DNA from: Parietaria judaica
Taxonomy: Eukaryota > Streptophyta > Magnoliopsida > Rosales > Urticaceae
DNA: 64,000 nt
Direction of reading: 5' to 3'
NCBI GenBank assembly: GCA_954871525.1
Contig: OX940868.1
Span: 29,879,056-29,943,055, forward strand
Shown in pieces: positions 1 through 12,243 of the stretch. Each line of letters opens with the position of its first letter. Positions within the stretch are counted from its first letter, which is position 1. The position numbers were made by a program, and so were the translations under genes. Below the pieces are notes generated by a model. The model worked only from the letters and a program-made list of their open reading frames with translations. It ran no database searches and was not told where the DNA came from.

Positions 1-372
1 TATACGATTCTATATCTATGTAATTATATTTACGATTACGTATTTTGTATTTTTATGTAACTATATTTACGATTTCGGACTTACTGAGACGGTGCAACGC
101 CGGTGACAACGCGACGGAAGATGGAGACGGTGCGACAGAGAAGGAAACCGTAACAATAAATACGTACCTATATTTACGAATCTTTAACTATTTTTACGAA
201 TCTGTTATCATATTTACGTAACTATATATACGATTCTATATTTATGTAATTATATTTACGATGATGTATTTTGTATTTTTATGTAACTGTATTTACGATT
301 TTGGACTTACTGAGACGGTGCGACGCCGGTGACAACGCGACGGAAGATGGAGACAGTGCGACAGAGAAGGAG
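1..372. repeat. Tandem duplication, two copies 226 bp apart
   Basis: A stretch beginning TATACGATTCTAT at 1 recurs at 227 with only scattered substitutions. Both copies run through a TTTACGAT-rich part into a GC-richer part containing GACGCCGGTGACAACGCGAC-type sequence (one base differs in the first copy) and end near AGAGAAGGA, at about 151 and 371. The spacer holds further degenerate TATTTACGA units. No coding potential is convincing. It looks like a fragment of a dispersed or tandem plant repeat; the family was not recognised. Confidence 0.7.
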
Positions 373-1130
373 TCTGGGTGATTTTGGCGACGGAGGAAAA
401 AAGGTGCGATGGAGGAATGAGACAGAAGAATGAGATAGTGTAACAGCGGCGGCGATGATCTTCACGGTGGAGATTATCTTGGCGACGAACATGATATTGG
501 GTAAAAGGATGGTGAGCGGGTCGATGGAAAAAAAGGGAGAGAAAAGGGAAGAAAAAGTCATGGTAGAGTGGGAGAATATTCATGAATAAATGAGGTAATC
601 TGTCAAACAATAAATTCAAATTTTAATTAAAAAAAATATTTTGCCGTGATTATAGGAAATAAAATCGAAAATAAATAAATAAATAAATAAAAAATAAAAT
701 AAAATTAATAACTGAAAGTAGGGGTAATTTAGTCAAAACAAATTAATAAATGAGTACAAATCATTTTTATGAAACTATAGACATTTCTTTTAAACATTTG
801 GTGTTATTTGGGCATTTTGTGGATTTTCTATGCATTTAATATAAAAGAAACAAAGTCGCTCTCGAGTTGGGCTGGCGTCCCATTATTTTATTAAGCTTAT
901 AAAAATAAAATAAAAACGATTTAAATAAAGAAGCGCACCAAAGCTTAACCATTTTATTCGGAAGCAAAAAACACGTGCGGAAATGCGAGGAAGACCCCAA
1001 AAGATGAAGAATAAAAGAAGCCAAGTCCAAAGTCCAAACAATACCAGTGGAATTCATTGCCTCTCTCTCTCTCTCTCTAGGGTTCTCTCTCTCCTCGAGA
1101 TCTTGCCGCCAATATCGGAGAGCGCGCGCC
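373..1130 (+). promoter_or_regulatory. Upstream region and 5' UTR of the JAZ gene
   Basis: This AT-rich spacer leads to the JAZ start at 1131. A TATA-like TTATAAAAATAAAA lies at 897-910, a G-box CACGTG at 972-977, and a CT-rich tract at about 1059-1095 typical of plant 5' UTRs. The short open frames here have no recognisable product. Confidence 0.55.
972..977. promoter_or_regulatory. G-box CACGTG upstream of JAZ
   Basis: CACGTG is present about 155 bp upstream of the JAZ start codon. In known JAZ genes G-boxes are bound by MYC2-type bHLH factors, which the JAZ proteins in turn repress, giving feedback control. The motif is seen; its use here is inferred. Confidence 0.5.
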
Positions 1131-3073
1131 ATGGCTTCCGGCCAGAGACCTGGAAAATCGCCGGCGGAGAGGTCGAACTTCGCTCAGGCGTGCACTCTGC
1201 TCAGCCAGTTCCTCAAGGAGAAGAGGAGTCTCGGCCTCGGAGCGTCTGGAAATGCAGAAACGAAAGGTACGAACCGCGAACTGAGAGAATTTCGGAGGTG
1301 ATGTCTTTTGAAGAAATTGACCGGAGATGCTTTTTTGCCTTCAGCGACAGCGGCGAGGAGTTTGGCCGGAGCTCCGCCGGCGACGGTGAAATCGTCGGGC
1401 TTCGGTCACGATGTTGTGGATCTCGAATCGGAAGAGGCCAATAAAGCTGAATCAAGGTGTGTGTACTGAGACTTGAGAAGTGTGAATGGCGCTAATTTTG
1501 TTTAATATTTATTTATTCATTTATTTTTGGTTTTAGCGTTGAATGTTGATAAGAATAAATATTTTATTAATAAAACAATATCCTTAAAAATAGCGTTTTA
1601 TGTGTGGCCCTGCAATGACAAAAATGACTCCGTTGATAACAATTGACGATATCGAACAATTTAAAAAAATAATAATTATTTTATGACTTTCTAGGACTAG
1701 AAGAAGCTAGATTATGATAAACCCCGGGTGAAATTTTATAGCTGTTCCCGACGCGGGGTTTTAGATCATCAATTTTTACGGTACGGGGTCAACGGGACCG
1801 GTTTACGGACATCGGAGTAGTGAAATTCTTGTTCCTGAACTTCTATTTTTTAGATATAAATTGTTTTAGTAAGTACTGATTTCAACCGCCTTTTTTTACG
1901 GTCCCAGTTCCATGTTTCTACCGGTTCCCAAATCAGCGGTTTTTATAATAAGTAAATAAATTCCCGGAAAACAGTAATGGGAGAAAGTAGTCTAATTCAC
2001 GGTTCCCGCTCATGGTTTCACTTCTAGCTAGAACAACTTGTCTGGAAAACGAGAAGAAGAAAAAAAACACTGAATCCATTTCTTCGTTCTTATCTTTTTA
2101 TAGGAAATCTACAAGTTGTACAGCAATGGATCCGATTCGAATGCCGGTTATGAAGCAGGAAGGTTCTCAGATGACGATTTTTTTCGCGGGCCAAGTTCTG
2201 GTGTTCAACGGTCTCAACGGAGACAGAGCCAACGATGTGATCGCTTTGGCGAGAAAGGGAAGCTCCAACATCAATGGCCGCATCCGTGTTCCAGAGCCCG
2301 TGGTGATCGAGCATATCGATCTGAGCAAGTCTGCATCTGTTTCTCCCGAACCACCGAATCCTGTGTTGCCTGTCGTCACTAAGAAGGCCGAGATTGACAT
2401 TAATGTGAGCGTCAACATTGAGGAGGACAGCGATAATAATAAGCAGAAGAAGAGTGATCGGCCTCTGCTGCAACCACGACCCTCCGAGCCCGCCAACGGA
2501 TCTGGTGAGCGTTGCTTTTTAAGTTCGTCGCGATGATTTAAACAAAAAATGATTGTAATTATCATTAATTACTAAAAGTAATGACCTAAACATGTTAACG
2601 ATCATATGTTAACACGAGACACAAATACGAAAGCTATAATGGACCGAATATGTGGTTATTTTTTTAAGATCTGAATGCGACGTAGGCTTCTATCAATGAT
2701 TATGATACATACATATAAATATATTTATCATTCATGATATACGAGAATCTTCATGTAACGTTTTTCGCTCTCTCGTTTTGCAGATCTGCCCATTGCGAGA
2801 AGAAATTCGCTCCACCGGTTCTTGGAGAAGAGGAAAGACAGGTAAACACGACGCAATCACCGAATCAGTTTTCATTATTATCTCTTATTTAAGAAATTAT
2901 ATTTCATGTATTAGTACTAAGGGTTTATTTTCTTTGTAACATTCAGGGTGGCGTCGAAAGCACCGTACCAAGTACCAAACCGCGCTCCCGGGCCCGCGCC
3001 GGCGACCTTGACGGGCGAAGAAGGTAGTTCGAGGGAAGGTCAATGCTCAGATCAGCTTCAACTTAGATTATAA
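1131..3073 (+). CDS. JAZ: JAZ/TIFY jasmonate repressor, JAZ5/6 (TIFY11) type
   Basis: A nuclear repressor that binds MYC-type factors and is degraded through COI1 when jasmonoyl-isoleucine is present. Exons are 1131-1266, 1345-1456, 2104-2504, 2784-2841 and 2947-3073 (277 aa). The N-terminus carries FAQACTLLSQFLKEK, matching the cryptic MYC-interaction region of JAZ proteins. Exon 3 holds the TIFY/ZIM domain with TIFFAGQV (F replaces the usual Y, as in JAZ5/6). Exons 4-5 encode the Jas motif starting LPIARRNSLHRFLEKRKDR, a complete canonical degron, followed by VASKAPYQV. The last residues LQLRL fit an LxLxL EAR motif, also like JAZ5/6. The intron splitting the Jas motif is the conserved Jas intron. 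The start sits in good context (GCGCCATGG). The neighbouring UBP1 gene matches the order at Arabidopsis JAZ5. Confidence 0.93.
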
Positions 3074-5758
3074 CTTAATTTCATCGCGAAGATTAGATGA
3101 ATCCACGTAACGCTTTAGGCAATACGAGGCTATAATTTATTTCTTGAAGCTTATATTATATCAATCAATTAATTAACTCTCCTAACTACACTCATCAATA
3201 GTTAGTCATGTCTGTATCAGCATATCAATATTTGTAATTATATATTATCATTTTTGTAACTGATGGACTAGATTCCATTGTCTTATAGAAGTAGTTCGCT
3301 TCGCTCATTAATGTGATATATGAATTTTGATGTCTCGTTTTTCTTTTAGACTAAAAAATTGTTGTTCTTTGTAGCTCATGGAATATTTATTTACCGGTAA
3401 TAAATGCATAAATAAAGTCAGAGGCGGAACCAGGAAGTAACATCGGGGCTGACCCTCAATGAATAGAATAACTATTTTCATATAAATCTTGGCTTTGCAG
3501 ATAAAATTAACAGATTAGATGGACATTAAGCTTCAACGAATTATGCTCGCTCATGAAAAAACATTTTACTAAAGTAAGCAAATTATGTATATATTATTTT
3601 AAACTGTGTGACATAAAATATTACGGAACACTTTTCACATCAAAATATGACAAATATAGAGATATCACTATATATATATATATATTTATTTTTTTTGGAA
3701 TGAGAAAGCGCTATCGGCGAAGGGTACAATGCATTATGCATTACTAGATATATTCAGTGTAAAAACATGTGGCACTATTGGTCAAGTTTACATATGTAAA
3801 AGGGGCAAGCATTTTGATTCTCATGGAATTTGAACCCGTGACTTCTAGGAGAGTTGATTAATGGTGTTACCATTAGGCCAAACAGTTATTAGAGATATCA
3901 CAATATCACTATATCAACATTCATATACACTAGCTCAATATAACATTTTTACTAGGTTAAGAGTGACGTAAGCCACCTCAAATACCTTTAGTTTCGTCCA
4001 ATAATAAAATGTTGAAAATATATATTTAGAGCCCAATAAGTAACTCAATAAATACTGATATTTACAGGTGATACTGTTAGTCAAGGTCACATACTATATA
4101 TATAATATTTGCAGTGTACGAGCAAATTGACACTGTTAAATCAATATTACATGATATTTTTTACTTGTACGCTTAAAGAGATATGATAAACTTCTACCTC
4201 GGCAAGGGAATCATGCCTTTTTTTAGTTCTAAATGGATTTGAATTCAAGACATTCAAGAAGCGATACGAAATCACCAATAAGCTAAGTTGAAGATTACGT
4301 AAATACTCGATCTTACCGGTTGGAGAACCCTGGAACATAAAATCGTTTTCAACTTTTTTCACACAACAAACTCCCGGCTTTCCTTTCCCTTTTTAGCTTC
4401 GGGGATAAGGGCTCTTGTCACTTTTCTGTGTGTTTTGGCATTCTAAAGACATTTATGGGTTTTATTTTATATGAAAAAAAAAAAACTTTTGGGTGGCCTT
4501 AGGTTGCTTGGGCCGAAATTGGGTTGCTTGAGTGTGTCACTTTTATTTTAGTTTTAGCCATTGAGTTTATTATTTCTCCTTCTCATCAGCCAGGCATATA
4601 CCAATTATGATTACATGCCTCTCTTTATGTCTTATTTTTAAAACTTTTTAGACATTATCTTTATATTTTTTTTAATTAAAATCTTGCATTAAATTCGATT
4701 ATTGGACCATGTTTATTAGGCCCTTTATTTGTAGAAATGAAAACAAATTACATGAACTTAATTAATTAGTTTCTACTTCTTCATATATACTATGTAATGC
4801 ATAATAAAGTTTAATTAATTATATATCCGACATGGTATTAATATAAATGACTATTCAATACCGACGTTCTTCGCGATACAAAGTGCATACCGAAGGCTCA
4901 ATCGAATCTAATTGGATCGTATTTTATAGATCGAAGCTTACTTCCAATTTAAAGAACAAGATTTATGGTAGGTGGGTACTTGGGTTTTTTTTTTGAGAGC
5001 CTTTTTTTTTTTTTTTTTTAATGTTGAGAGCCTAAAAAATGTTATTGTTGCACCAAAATTAATGTAAAAAAATTAAAATTACGTTGATTTGCCAATATTA
5101 ACGTCTGTGAACGTGTAAACTGTAAAGAGTTATAGTTTACCTTTGTGTATCCTCAAATTTGGCAATGACATTCCAATGTAATCATTACATGTTAGATGTT
5201 TTTATCAGTGTCATTATTTATTGAATTTCAAAATTGGCTAGAGTTTTTTTTCTTATAATACGAGTCACTATCGGAGATTTTAAAAAATCTAAAATTATTA
5301 ATATAACGCTAAAAATAGTATGACAGAAAACAGGTTTTATTTTAACAGAAAGTATTTTTTTATAATTAAACATTAAATTCCTTAGCTTATTACCGCGACG
5401 CCCAAGAAGACAATTAAATTAAATCAAATACTATTACCGCGAAATCACTAAAATTATTATCTGTTCTGTCTTGTAAGTTACTAAGTTGTAATATTGTTAT
5501 TTGTTAGAAAATAGATATTAATTCCATTAAATACGAAGGCTTAGTTACAGCTGTCTGTTTCCTATTCGTCGATGAAGAATCAGTCTGACCAGCTCCGTAC
5601 CTTATCATCACTCCTCGTGAACCATATGACCGATTTACCCCTCGAAACCCATTCTTCGTTTTCTCGCTTCGCCTCTCTCTCCTCTCTCTCTCTGCACGAA
5701 CCCTAACCTTAAACTTTCTCGGAAAATTTGTTGATTTTCTCGGGAAATCGCCGGGGAA
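3074..5758. other. Intergenic region JAZ to UBP1
   Basis: About 2.7 kb of AT-rich DNA with the JAZ 3' UTR at the left and a CT-rich UBP1 5' UTR at the right (CT tracts near 5670-5697). Near 3420 the sequence CAGAGGCGGAACCAGG resembles the terminal inverted repeat of hAT-type MITEs, but no matching right end was found. Poly-T runs lie near 4985-5022. Around 3800-3890 there is a degenerate segment with tRNA-like wording that does not fold as a tRNA. No gene was recognised. Confidence 0.5.
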
Positions 5759-7742
5759 ATGCAGCACCAGAGGCTGAAGCAGCAGCAGCAGCAAGCTCTG
5801 ATGCAGCAAGCCCTCCTCCAGCAACACTCGCTCTACCACCCCGGAATCCTGGCTCCTCCTCAGGTCAGACCTCTCTCGGATTCGCGATCACTGCCTCTGA
5901 TCTCGTTTGATTGTTTCGGACGCTCTTCGCATTTCGCTTTTGCTGGATTGCTCGATTGCGATGGCGATTGTGGCTGTCGTGAGAGTTAGGGTATGACTGT
6001 TCCGTTTCTGTTAGGGCGAGAGTTCGCGAGCTAGGGATTTGGGCGGGTTGTTTCTTCGTGTAGTTTCTTTCCTCTTCTTGTGGAAGATTTCTGCCATTTC
6101 GGGAATTCAGATGATTCTTTTGGCTTTGGATTCTGGTTTACTCGTTTACGCCTCTGTGTTTGTTCGCTGAAAGCTTTCTCGGACTTGCCACCATGAGACC
6201 TTGTTTTGGCAGGAAATGAATGTTTGAGTTCGGCCTTTTAACTTTCGAAAAAATTATTTCCAGAAATGGTTTGGGAACGTTTTATTTTAGATTCTGTACT
6301 TCGTGTTTTCAAAATCCATGACTAAATGTTTTGAAACCTTTTAAATCATTTTGATTTTTGTTTCTTGTTGCTAATTTGGAAAGCATGTAAGTGCTCTTGC
6401 TTTGTTGGGGAAATACCAGTTTTAATGGTTATATGCCCCTTATATATGAGGTTTTTACGTCAAATTTTGCTTTGGTTGCTCGTAGCTGTTCGCAGATGTA
6501 GAGTGTAAAAACCCGTTAGTTAGGATAGGAGTAGTTTGAAGCTCAAGTTCTCGTGACTTTTAGTAGTTTCGAATGAGTATAAACGTCCGAAAATTGCGGT
6601 TTCCTTGCAATAATTCTTCTTTCTATGTGTCTGAAAACTTGACTTGCTTGAGCACTGGTCAGTATCTGACCTGATTCCGTTGGTAATTTGTTCTTGTAGA
6701 TGTTGTTTCTCAAAAGTTAGTTTCTGTATATTGTGCCTTCTACCAGTCCGCTTGAATATTTAACATAGTATCGACTTTTATTAGTGTTCTCCGCAAGATA
6801 ATCAAACTAAACATCTAATAAAAAGACTGTGCTATCCCAGCCTTCACCATAACTATTACTCGACTTACAGTTAGGCTATTTAGTTGATTTGAGAATTTAA
6901 TGGAGGTTTGATCTATTAAGACTTAAGAAATTTGATAGACCTTATAAGTAATGGTCTAAGTGTGTAACTTGGTGTAATTTTTTCCTTTATTGTGCACGTG
7001 ATAGGTTCTTTTCATTTTTTTTTTATATTTTCAACTTTTTTGTAATGTGATATTTTAACTTATTAAAGATTCCGTTACAAGTTTTCAAGTTTGAAACCAG
7101 AATTTTTGATAAGATAGATACAGAAGCCCCCTTTTTTTAATTTTATTTTATCTTTTTATTTTTCCTTTATTTTCTTTTTCCATTTTTGTTTTTGCAGATT
7201 GAGCCAATCCCAAGTGGAAATCTGCCTCCTGGTTTTGATCCAAGTACTTGCCGCAGTGTGTGAGTGTTTGTTTAGACACTTTTCTTTTCTTATTCATTAT
7301 TTTTCTTTTCTTTGAATGTTTGTCTTGCCACCTTCACATTATTGTGCTACTTTTAGGGCTTCATAGTACCTTTGTATATTTGATTAGATACAATTACACT
7401 AGTTCTTTGAATCACTGTGATTACAACCATATCCTTAACTATACTTTTGGTTCATTTTTTATTGGATCTTTTTACATTCATGCTTAAATTTTATGGGCAA
7501 TAGATCACATATGACTAAATCAATTTTGTTTGTTCTTCCCTTTTTTAAAACTTCCAGTTTCTTTATTTTTGAGAAATTGCAGGTATGTTGGAAATATTCA
7601 CACCCAGGTCACAGAGCCACTTCTTCAAGAGGTTTTTGCAAGTACTGGTGCTGTTGAAGGCTGCAAACTTATTCGAAAGGAAAAGGTACATACATTTATA
7701 ATTGTAATTTATTTCTATTCCTTTCAGCTTTCTTGTACATAC

Positions 7743-7782
<40 letters not shown>

Positions 7783-10200
7783 TTTGTGGCTTTGTATACT
7801 AGCTAGTTTCTAATCTTTTCATGTCATGTCTTATGTGTTTCGGCAGTCATCCTATGGATTTGTACACTATTTTGACCGTAGATCAGCTGCCCTTGCTATA
7901 TTGTCTCTCAATGGAAGGCATCTGTATGTAAAACTATTGCTGATCGTTTTTGCTTACTTTGTTTACGCCTTTGCTCTAAGCTCTTGACTCTTATGATGCA
8001 ATCAAATTTCAGGTTTGGACAGCCCATCAAAGTAAATTGGGCATATGCTAGTGGTCAGAGAGAGGATACATCAGGTATTTTGTCTCTGTTCGTTTTTTTG
8101 AATCTTGGTGAAGGCTTGGTGGATCTGTTGGTGTCACTGGGCTGGGCCCATGAAACCCATAGAACCCATTAATATTAACACCAGTCGATTGACCCATAAG
8201 GCATTAATAGGTTTGTAGCCTTTTGGGGTGTCTATGGATTCCGGGGCCGGCCCAGCCCAGCCCACTGACACACTAGTTGGAACTATATGAATGATTCATA
8301 TTTCCCTACTGTCATGTAGTTCATGAAATATTTTCTGTTTTTGCAGGTCATTTCAACATTTTTGTTGGTGATCTCAGCCCTGAGGTTACTGATGCTACGT
8401 TGTTTGCGTGCTTTTCTGTTTATACCAGTTGTTCGTAAGCTTCGGCTCTGACTTTGAAATTATGATTCACTTTTTTTTTTCCTTTTTTTCTCCAACAATC
8501 AGTTTTAACAGATTTATCACTTGGATAAGATTATCGTGGCCTTTCAGTTTGACCATTTTCTATTTCAGAGATGCAAGGGTCATGTGGGATCAGAAGACCG
8601 GTCGGTCCAGAGGATTTGGTTTTGTTTCATTCCGAAGCCAGCAGGTACGGTTTTCATATTAAATCTGATTTTTTTTTTATGCCTGACTTGACTCTGAACA
8701 AAGTACATTTCTTTTTCGATTCTTTCAGGATGCTCAAAATGCGATAAATGACTTGACTGGTGAGAACATGCTTTTAGTTATACATACTCCTTTTTATATT
8801 AACAAATTTATGCTTTGCTTTCTATTAAAACGAGCCACTTATGAATGGGTGTGAATTTTTTTTTAATTTGCATAAACTGTTGTTTTTATTTGCATTTAGA
8901 TTCGGATGCAACACACTGTTCCTTTCATCTCACTTTGTGCGTGTATTCTTGTCCTTTTTTCATGGTTCAGGTAAATGGCTCGGTAGTAGACAAATTCGAT
9001 GCAACTGGGCAACCAAAGGTGCTTTATCAAATGAGGACAAGCAGAGTACTGATGGAAAAAGCGTGGTTGAACTAACCAATGGCTCGGGTGAGTCGATTGC
9101 CTTCCGCACTTAATGAGGACAAATGATTTCCATTCATGACTGTTTAAAGATGTGGAACTTTAATGTTTTGCTTCATATATATGGTTATGTTAATAAGTAT
9201 CGTTTACCTTTAAGCTTCATTACGAGGTTGATTTAGTATAACAGTAAGAAATAAGGTTGTGGTTTGATTCTCGACATTACAGAAGATGGGAAGGATACAA
9301 GCAACAGCGAGGCCCCGGAAAACAACCCTCAGTATACTACTGTGTATGTTGGCAATCTTGCCCCAGAGGTTAGTATTCTCATGTGTTCTTATCCTTCTCT
9401 TTTGCTACACTGTTTCTTTTGGTGGCCGGAAATGACTCGAGTTTTCTGAGAAGAAAGAACCTGAGCTGTGTTAAATGGTCTGTTTTGCGTGTGAGCCCAG
9501 GTGAGTCAGCTTGACCTGCACAGGCACTTCCATAACCTTGGTGCTGGGGTGCTCGAGGAGGTGAGGGTTCAGCGCGATAAAGGCTTTGGGTTTGTGAGGT
9601 ACAGCTCGCACGCTGAGGCGGCTCTCGGTATTCAGTTGGGGAATACCCAGTCACTTCTGTGCGGCCGCCAGATCAAGGTATTTGTTATATATGCGTAACT
9701 GTTAATTACGTTATTTAATCTTATTTAATTACGTCCTGTTATGATTAGATTATGTTAAGGGATTAGTAAATCATGTTTGGGGGTTTAATTTGGTTGGCCC
9801 TGATCCGGCCAATCAGGTTGTAATCTTTACTCTATCTCAAGGGGTAATATTGCCATGAAATTTTAAAATTTCTTCCTTCCCCGTTCCCTTGTGACACTTG
9901 TCTATCTCGATGTTTTGGGTGCAGTGCTCGTGGGGCAGCAAGCCCACTCCAGCCGGGACGGCCTCGAACCCGCTCCCTCCCCCAGTGGCGGCCGCCATGC
10001 CGGGGATCTCGGCCAACGACCTCCTGGCGTACGAGCGGCAGCTGGCGATGAGCAAGATGGGCGGGGTGCACGCCCTGATGGGGCAGCACCCGCTGAAGCA
10101 GGGCACGATGGGGATGGGCGCGGCGGGTGCCAGCCAGGCGATCTACGACGGGGGGTTCCAGAACGTGGCCGCGGCTCAGCACCTCATGTACTACCAGTAA
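5759..10200 (+). CDS. UBP1: UBP1-type oligouridylate-binding protein, three RRMs
   Basis: A nuclear and cytoplasmic RNA-binding protein that binds U-rich RNA; plant UBP1 proteins (TIA-1-like) stabilise mRNA and join stress granules. Exons: 5759-5863, 7198-7259, 7583-7685, 7847-7923, 8013-8074, 8347-8434, 8569-8644, 8729-8759, 8971-9087, 9283-9368, 9501-9677, 9925-10200 (419 aa, normal for the family). The N-terminus is glutamine-rich. RRM1 contains [10 protein letters not shown] and [11 protein letters not shown]2 has [10 protein letters not shown] and GFGFVSFR with the family signature [17 protein letters not shown]3 has [10 protein letters not shown] and KGFGFVRY. The tail is rich in G, A, M and Q and ends HLMYYQ. 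The long first intron (1.3 kb) right after the Q-rich exon is typical. Intron 5 holds a small repeat. All donors are GT. Confidence 0.96.
7745..7783. repeat. (TTA)n microsatellite in UBP1 intron 3
   Basis: About a dozen TTA units in a row lie in the intron after the exon ending at 7685. Confidence 0.85.
8135..8267. mobile_element. Small TIR element in UBP1 intron 5
   Basis: The left end reads CACTGGGCTGGGCCCA and the right end GGCCCAGCCCAGCCCACTG, inverted copies of each other across about 133 bp. A related sequence begins at 18356 in NUP107, sharing CAGTGGGC and an internal GCATTAA-GGGTTT segment. The CA(C/G)TGGGC end would suit a hAT-like MITE, but no clear target duplication was found. 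Confidence 0.5.
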
Positions 10201-10798
10201 AAATAATATCTGATATAATAAAATATTCCTCTTGACTTGTAGGATAAGTTCTTTTTCTTTTTTCTATTTTATTTTATTTTTGGGTTTGGTTTGTCATCCC
10301 ACTTTGATGTGATCCTGTCTGTGGATGTGTATCTTGTATGATTTTCTGCTTTCTTATTATGATGAGTGGTTATTATAATCAGAGGGAGTTATATATAATT
10401 ATTAAATTCTACGACTCTTGTGACTTTTCATTTCAATTTTTATGCAAGAGTAAGAACCTTATATTATGGGTTTGTGATATTGGCCGCAAATATTCATAAG
10501 TTTCTATGTTAGAAAGCGACGGAAGTTTTCGTTGTAAAAATTTAGGATGTTTACTGTCGAAATAAACCGGGTGTAGAAGTACATTAGTTCTGCTAACTTT
10601 GCATAAATTTACCGCCCGTAACTCAAAGTTCAATTCGAATGAGAAGTAAAATAGCTTATCATCCAGCAAAATTAGTGCTTTCTCTTCTAGCAAAACCGAA
10701 CTTTAAAGATCCGCAAATTATCCACGCCCTCTACCAAGCGTTCCAACCTCCAGCACGTTTACCCGAAAGCATTACAATAATCCGAATTGGAACCAACA
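10201..10798. other. Convergent 3' region UBP1/FLU
   Basis: A 598-bp spacer between two converging genes. It contains the UBP1 3' UTR with AATAAAA-like signals just after the stop and, to the right, the FLU 3' UTR. No other gene or repeat was seen. Confidence 0.6.
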
Positions 10799-12243
10799 TC
10801 AGTCTCTTTCCAGTCTTGCAATGTACTGATCATAGAAATTTCCGGCTCGCTCAAGATCTCCAAGCTCGGTGTAACAATCAGCAATGGCTCCGTAAGCTTC
10901 CGTGTTTCCTGAATCCTCCCCTTCTCGCTTAGAAATATCGAGAACCATGCTGTGGTATTTTATAGCTTCGCGATACTTGCCTTGTCGCTGAAGCGAGGCT
11001 CCTGAGGCACAAAAAAGAAGAGTTAACGAATGAATTCAGTGGAAGCGTTTGTATGAAGCAACCGAAACAATGTTTGGCACGGGAAACTAACCTAGTCCTC
11101 TGGCTGCCTTCTTCTCCTTAGTAGGATCCTTAAGGGCTCGGGCCAGATCTAGGGCCGTCTGGAACTCCAAGAACGCTTTCTCCGGTTCCTGATTCCTCAG
11201 AAACGTTTTCCCGGCTCTGAGATGAGAGATCAAATCCTGCTTACTTGGATCGACAATGACTTCGCTCTCCGAAATTCTCCCGGGGGAAGGAGCATAGCTC
11301 AAGCTAGGAGCGTAGGACTCGATCTTCGCTTGCCTCCTAAGGGCAGCATTTATCTGACGCAGCTGTTCGTTAAGCCGTGCTAGCTCTCCTCTCCTCTGTC
11401 GAGCAAGCAAACCTGTTACCCTAAAGTTAGACTATCGATATTTACGGAGCGATAACATCAGAGGGAAGATCGACACTGACCTCCGACAGTGGCCCCCACA
11501 AGAGCCACGCCTAGTAGCACAGGCATGTTGGACATGGGGCCTTCAGCTTCGCACGTTTCCGCCATGGCTTTGAGAGGCATCAACGCGTTGCTAGCGAAAA
11601 ACGCCACTGCCAGGAGGCTGCATTCTCGTACATTTCCCTGCCAAAGTTACAACGATACCCGTAAAAAAATCGATACAACAATAACCAGTTTAAAATGAGA
11701 AGAGAAAGGAAAAGCTGAAGGAAGACTCACCATCATACCTGACAATTCGAGCTCGGTTCGAAAACCTCAACCAGTCCATTGCGACCGTCTTTGTACGACG
11801 AGATAAGTCTTTCAACTTTGGGCGGAAAAGAGCTCAGCTTTCCTGGTTAACACACGAAAAAAGCGCGAAATTCAGCGACGGGGATGCACAATTCACACAT
11901 TGATCAAGACATCGGTCTATCTAGCAAACCAGAGAAGCCATGGAACAATGTGGCCGAAACTTAGATAAGCTTTTCAACTTTGAGTGAAAAGAGAACTCAG
12001 CTTTCCCAATTTACACATAAAAAACCGCAAATTCAAGGACACGAAAGAGACGCCATAGACAGCGAAGCCATTGAAACACGGAGAAGCAGTACCAGGACTA
12101 TCATTGACGCAGATAATCTAGGAGTTTGAGAGATCCAGTGCGGACATACCGGAAAGAGAGTGGGTGACGGAGAATTGATCGGAGGGCGGAGATCGACGGC
12201 GGTCGACGGCGAGGAAGGAAGAGCAACGGAGCAGCACCGCCAT
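10799..12243 (-). CDS. FLU: FLU, TPR regulator of chlorophyll precursor synthesis
   Basis: A plastid-membrane protein that represses protochlorophyllide accumulation in the dark by binding glutamyl-tRNA reductase through its TPR domain. Exons in transcription order: 12243-12150, 11842-11739, 11637-11481, 11412-11092, 11001-10799 (292 aa). The N-terminus MAVLLRCSSFLAVDRRR looks like a plastid transit peptide. Exon 3 supplies a hydrophobic membrane segment (MPVLLGVALVGATVG). A basic coiled-coil-like stretch (ARLNEQLRQINAALRRQ) follows. The TPR part begins near VDPSKQDLISHLRAGKTFLR and continues with KYREAIKYHSMVLDIS and AYGAIADCYTELGDLERAG, ending ARLERD. The length is slightly shorter than Arabidopsis FLU because the N-terminus is shorter. 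Neighbours UBP1 and NUP107 match the Arabidopsis order. Confidence 0.95.

Noticed and set aside
3790..3890. tRNA-like wording (TTTGAACCCGTGACTTC and ACCATTAGGCCA)
   Set aside because: No cloverleaf can be drawn and there is no anticodon arm; it resembles a common degenerate plant repeat fragment.
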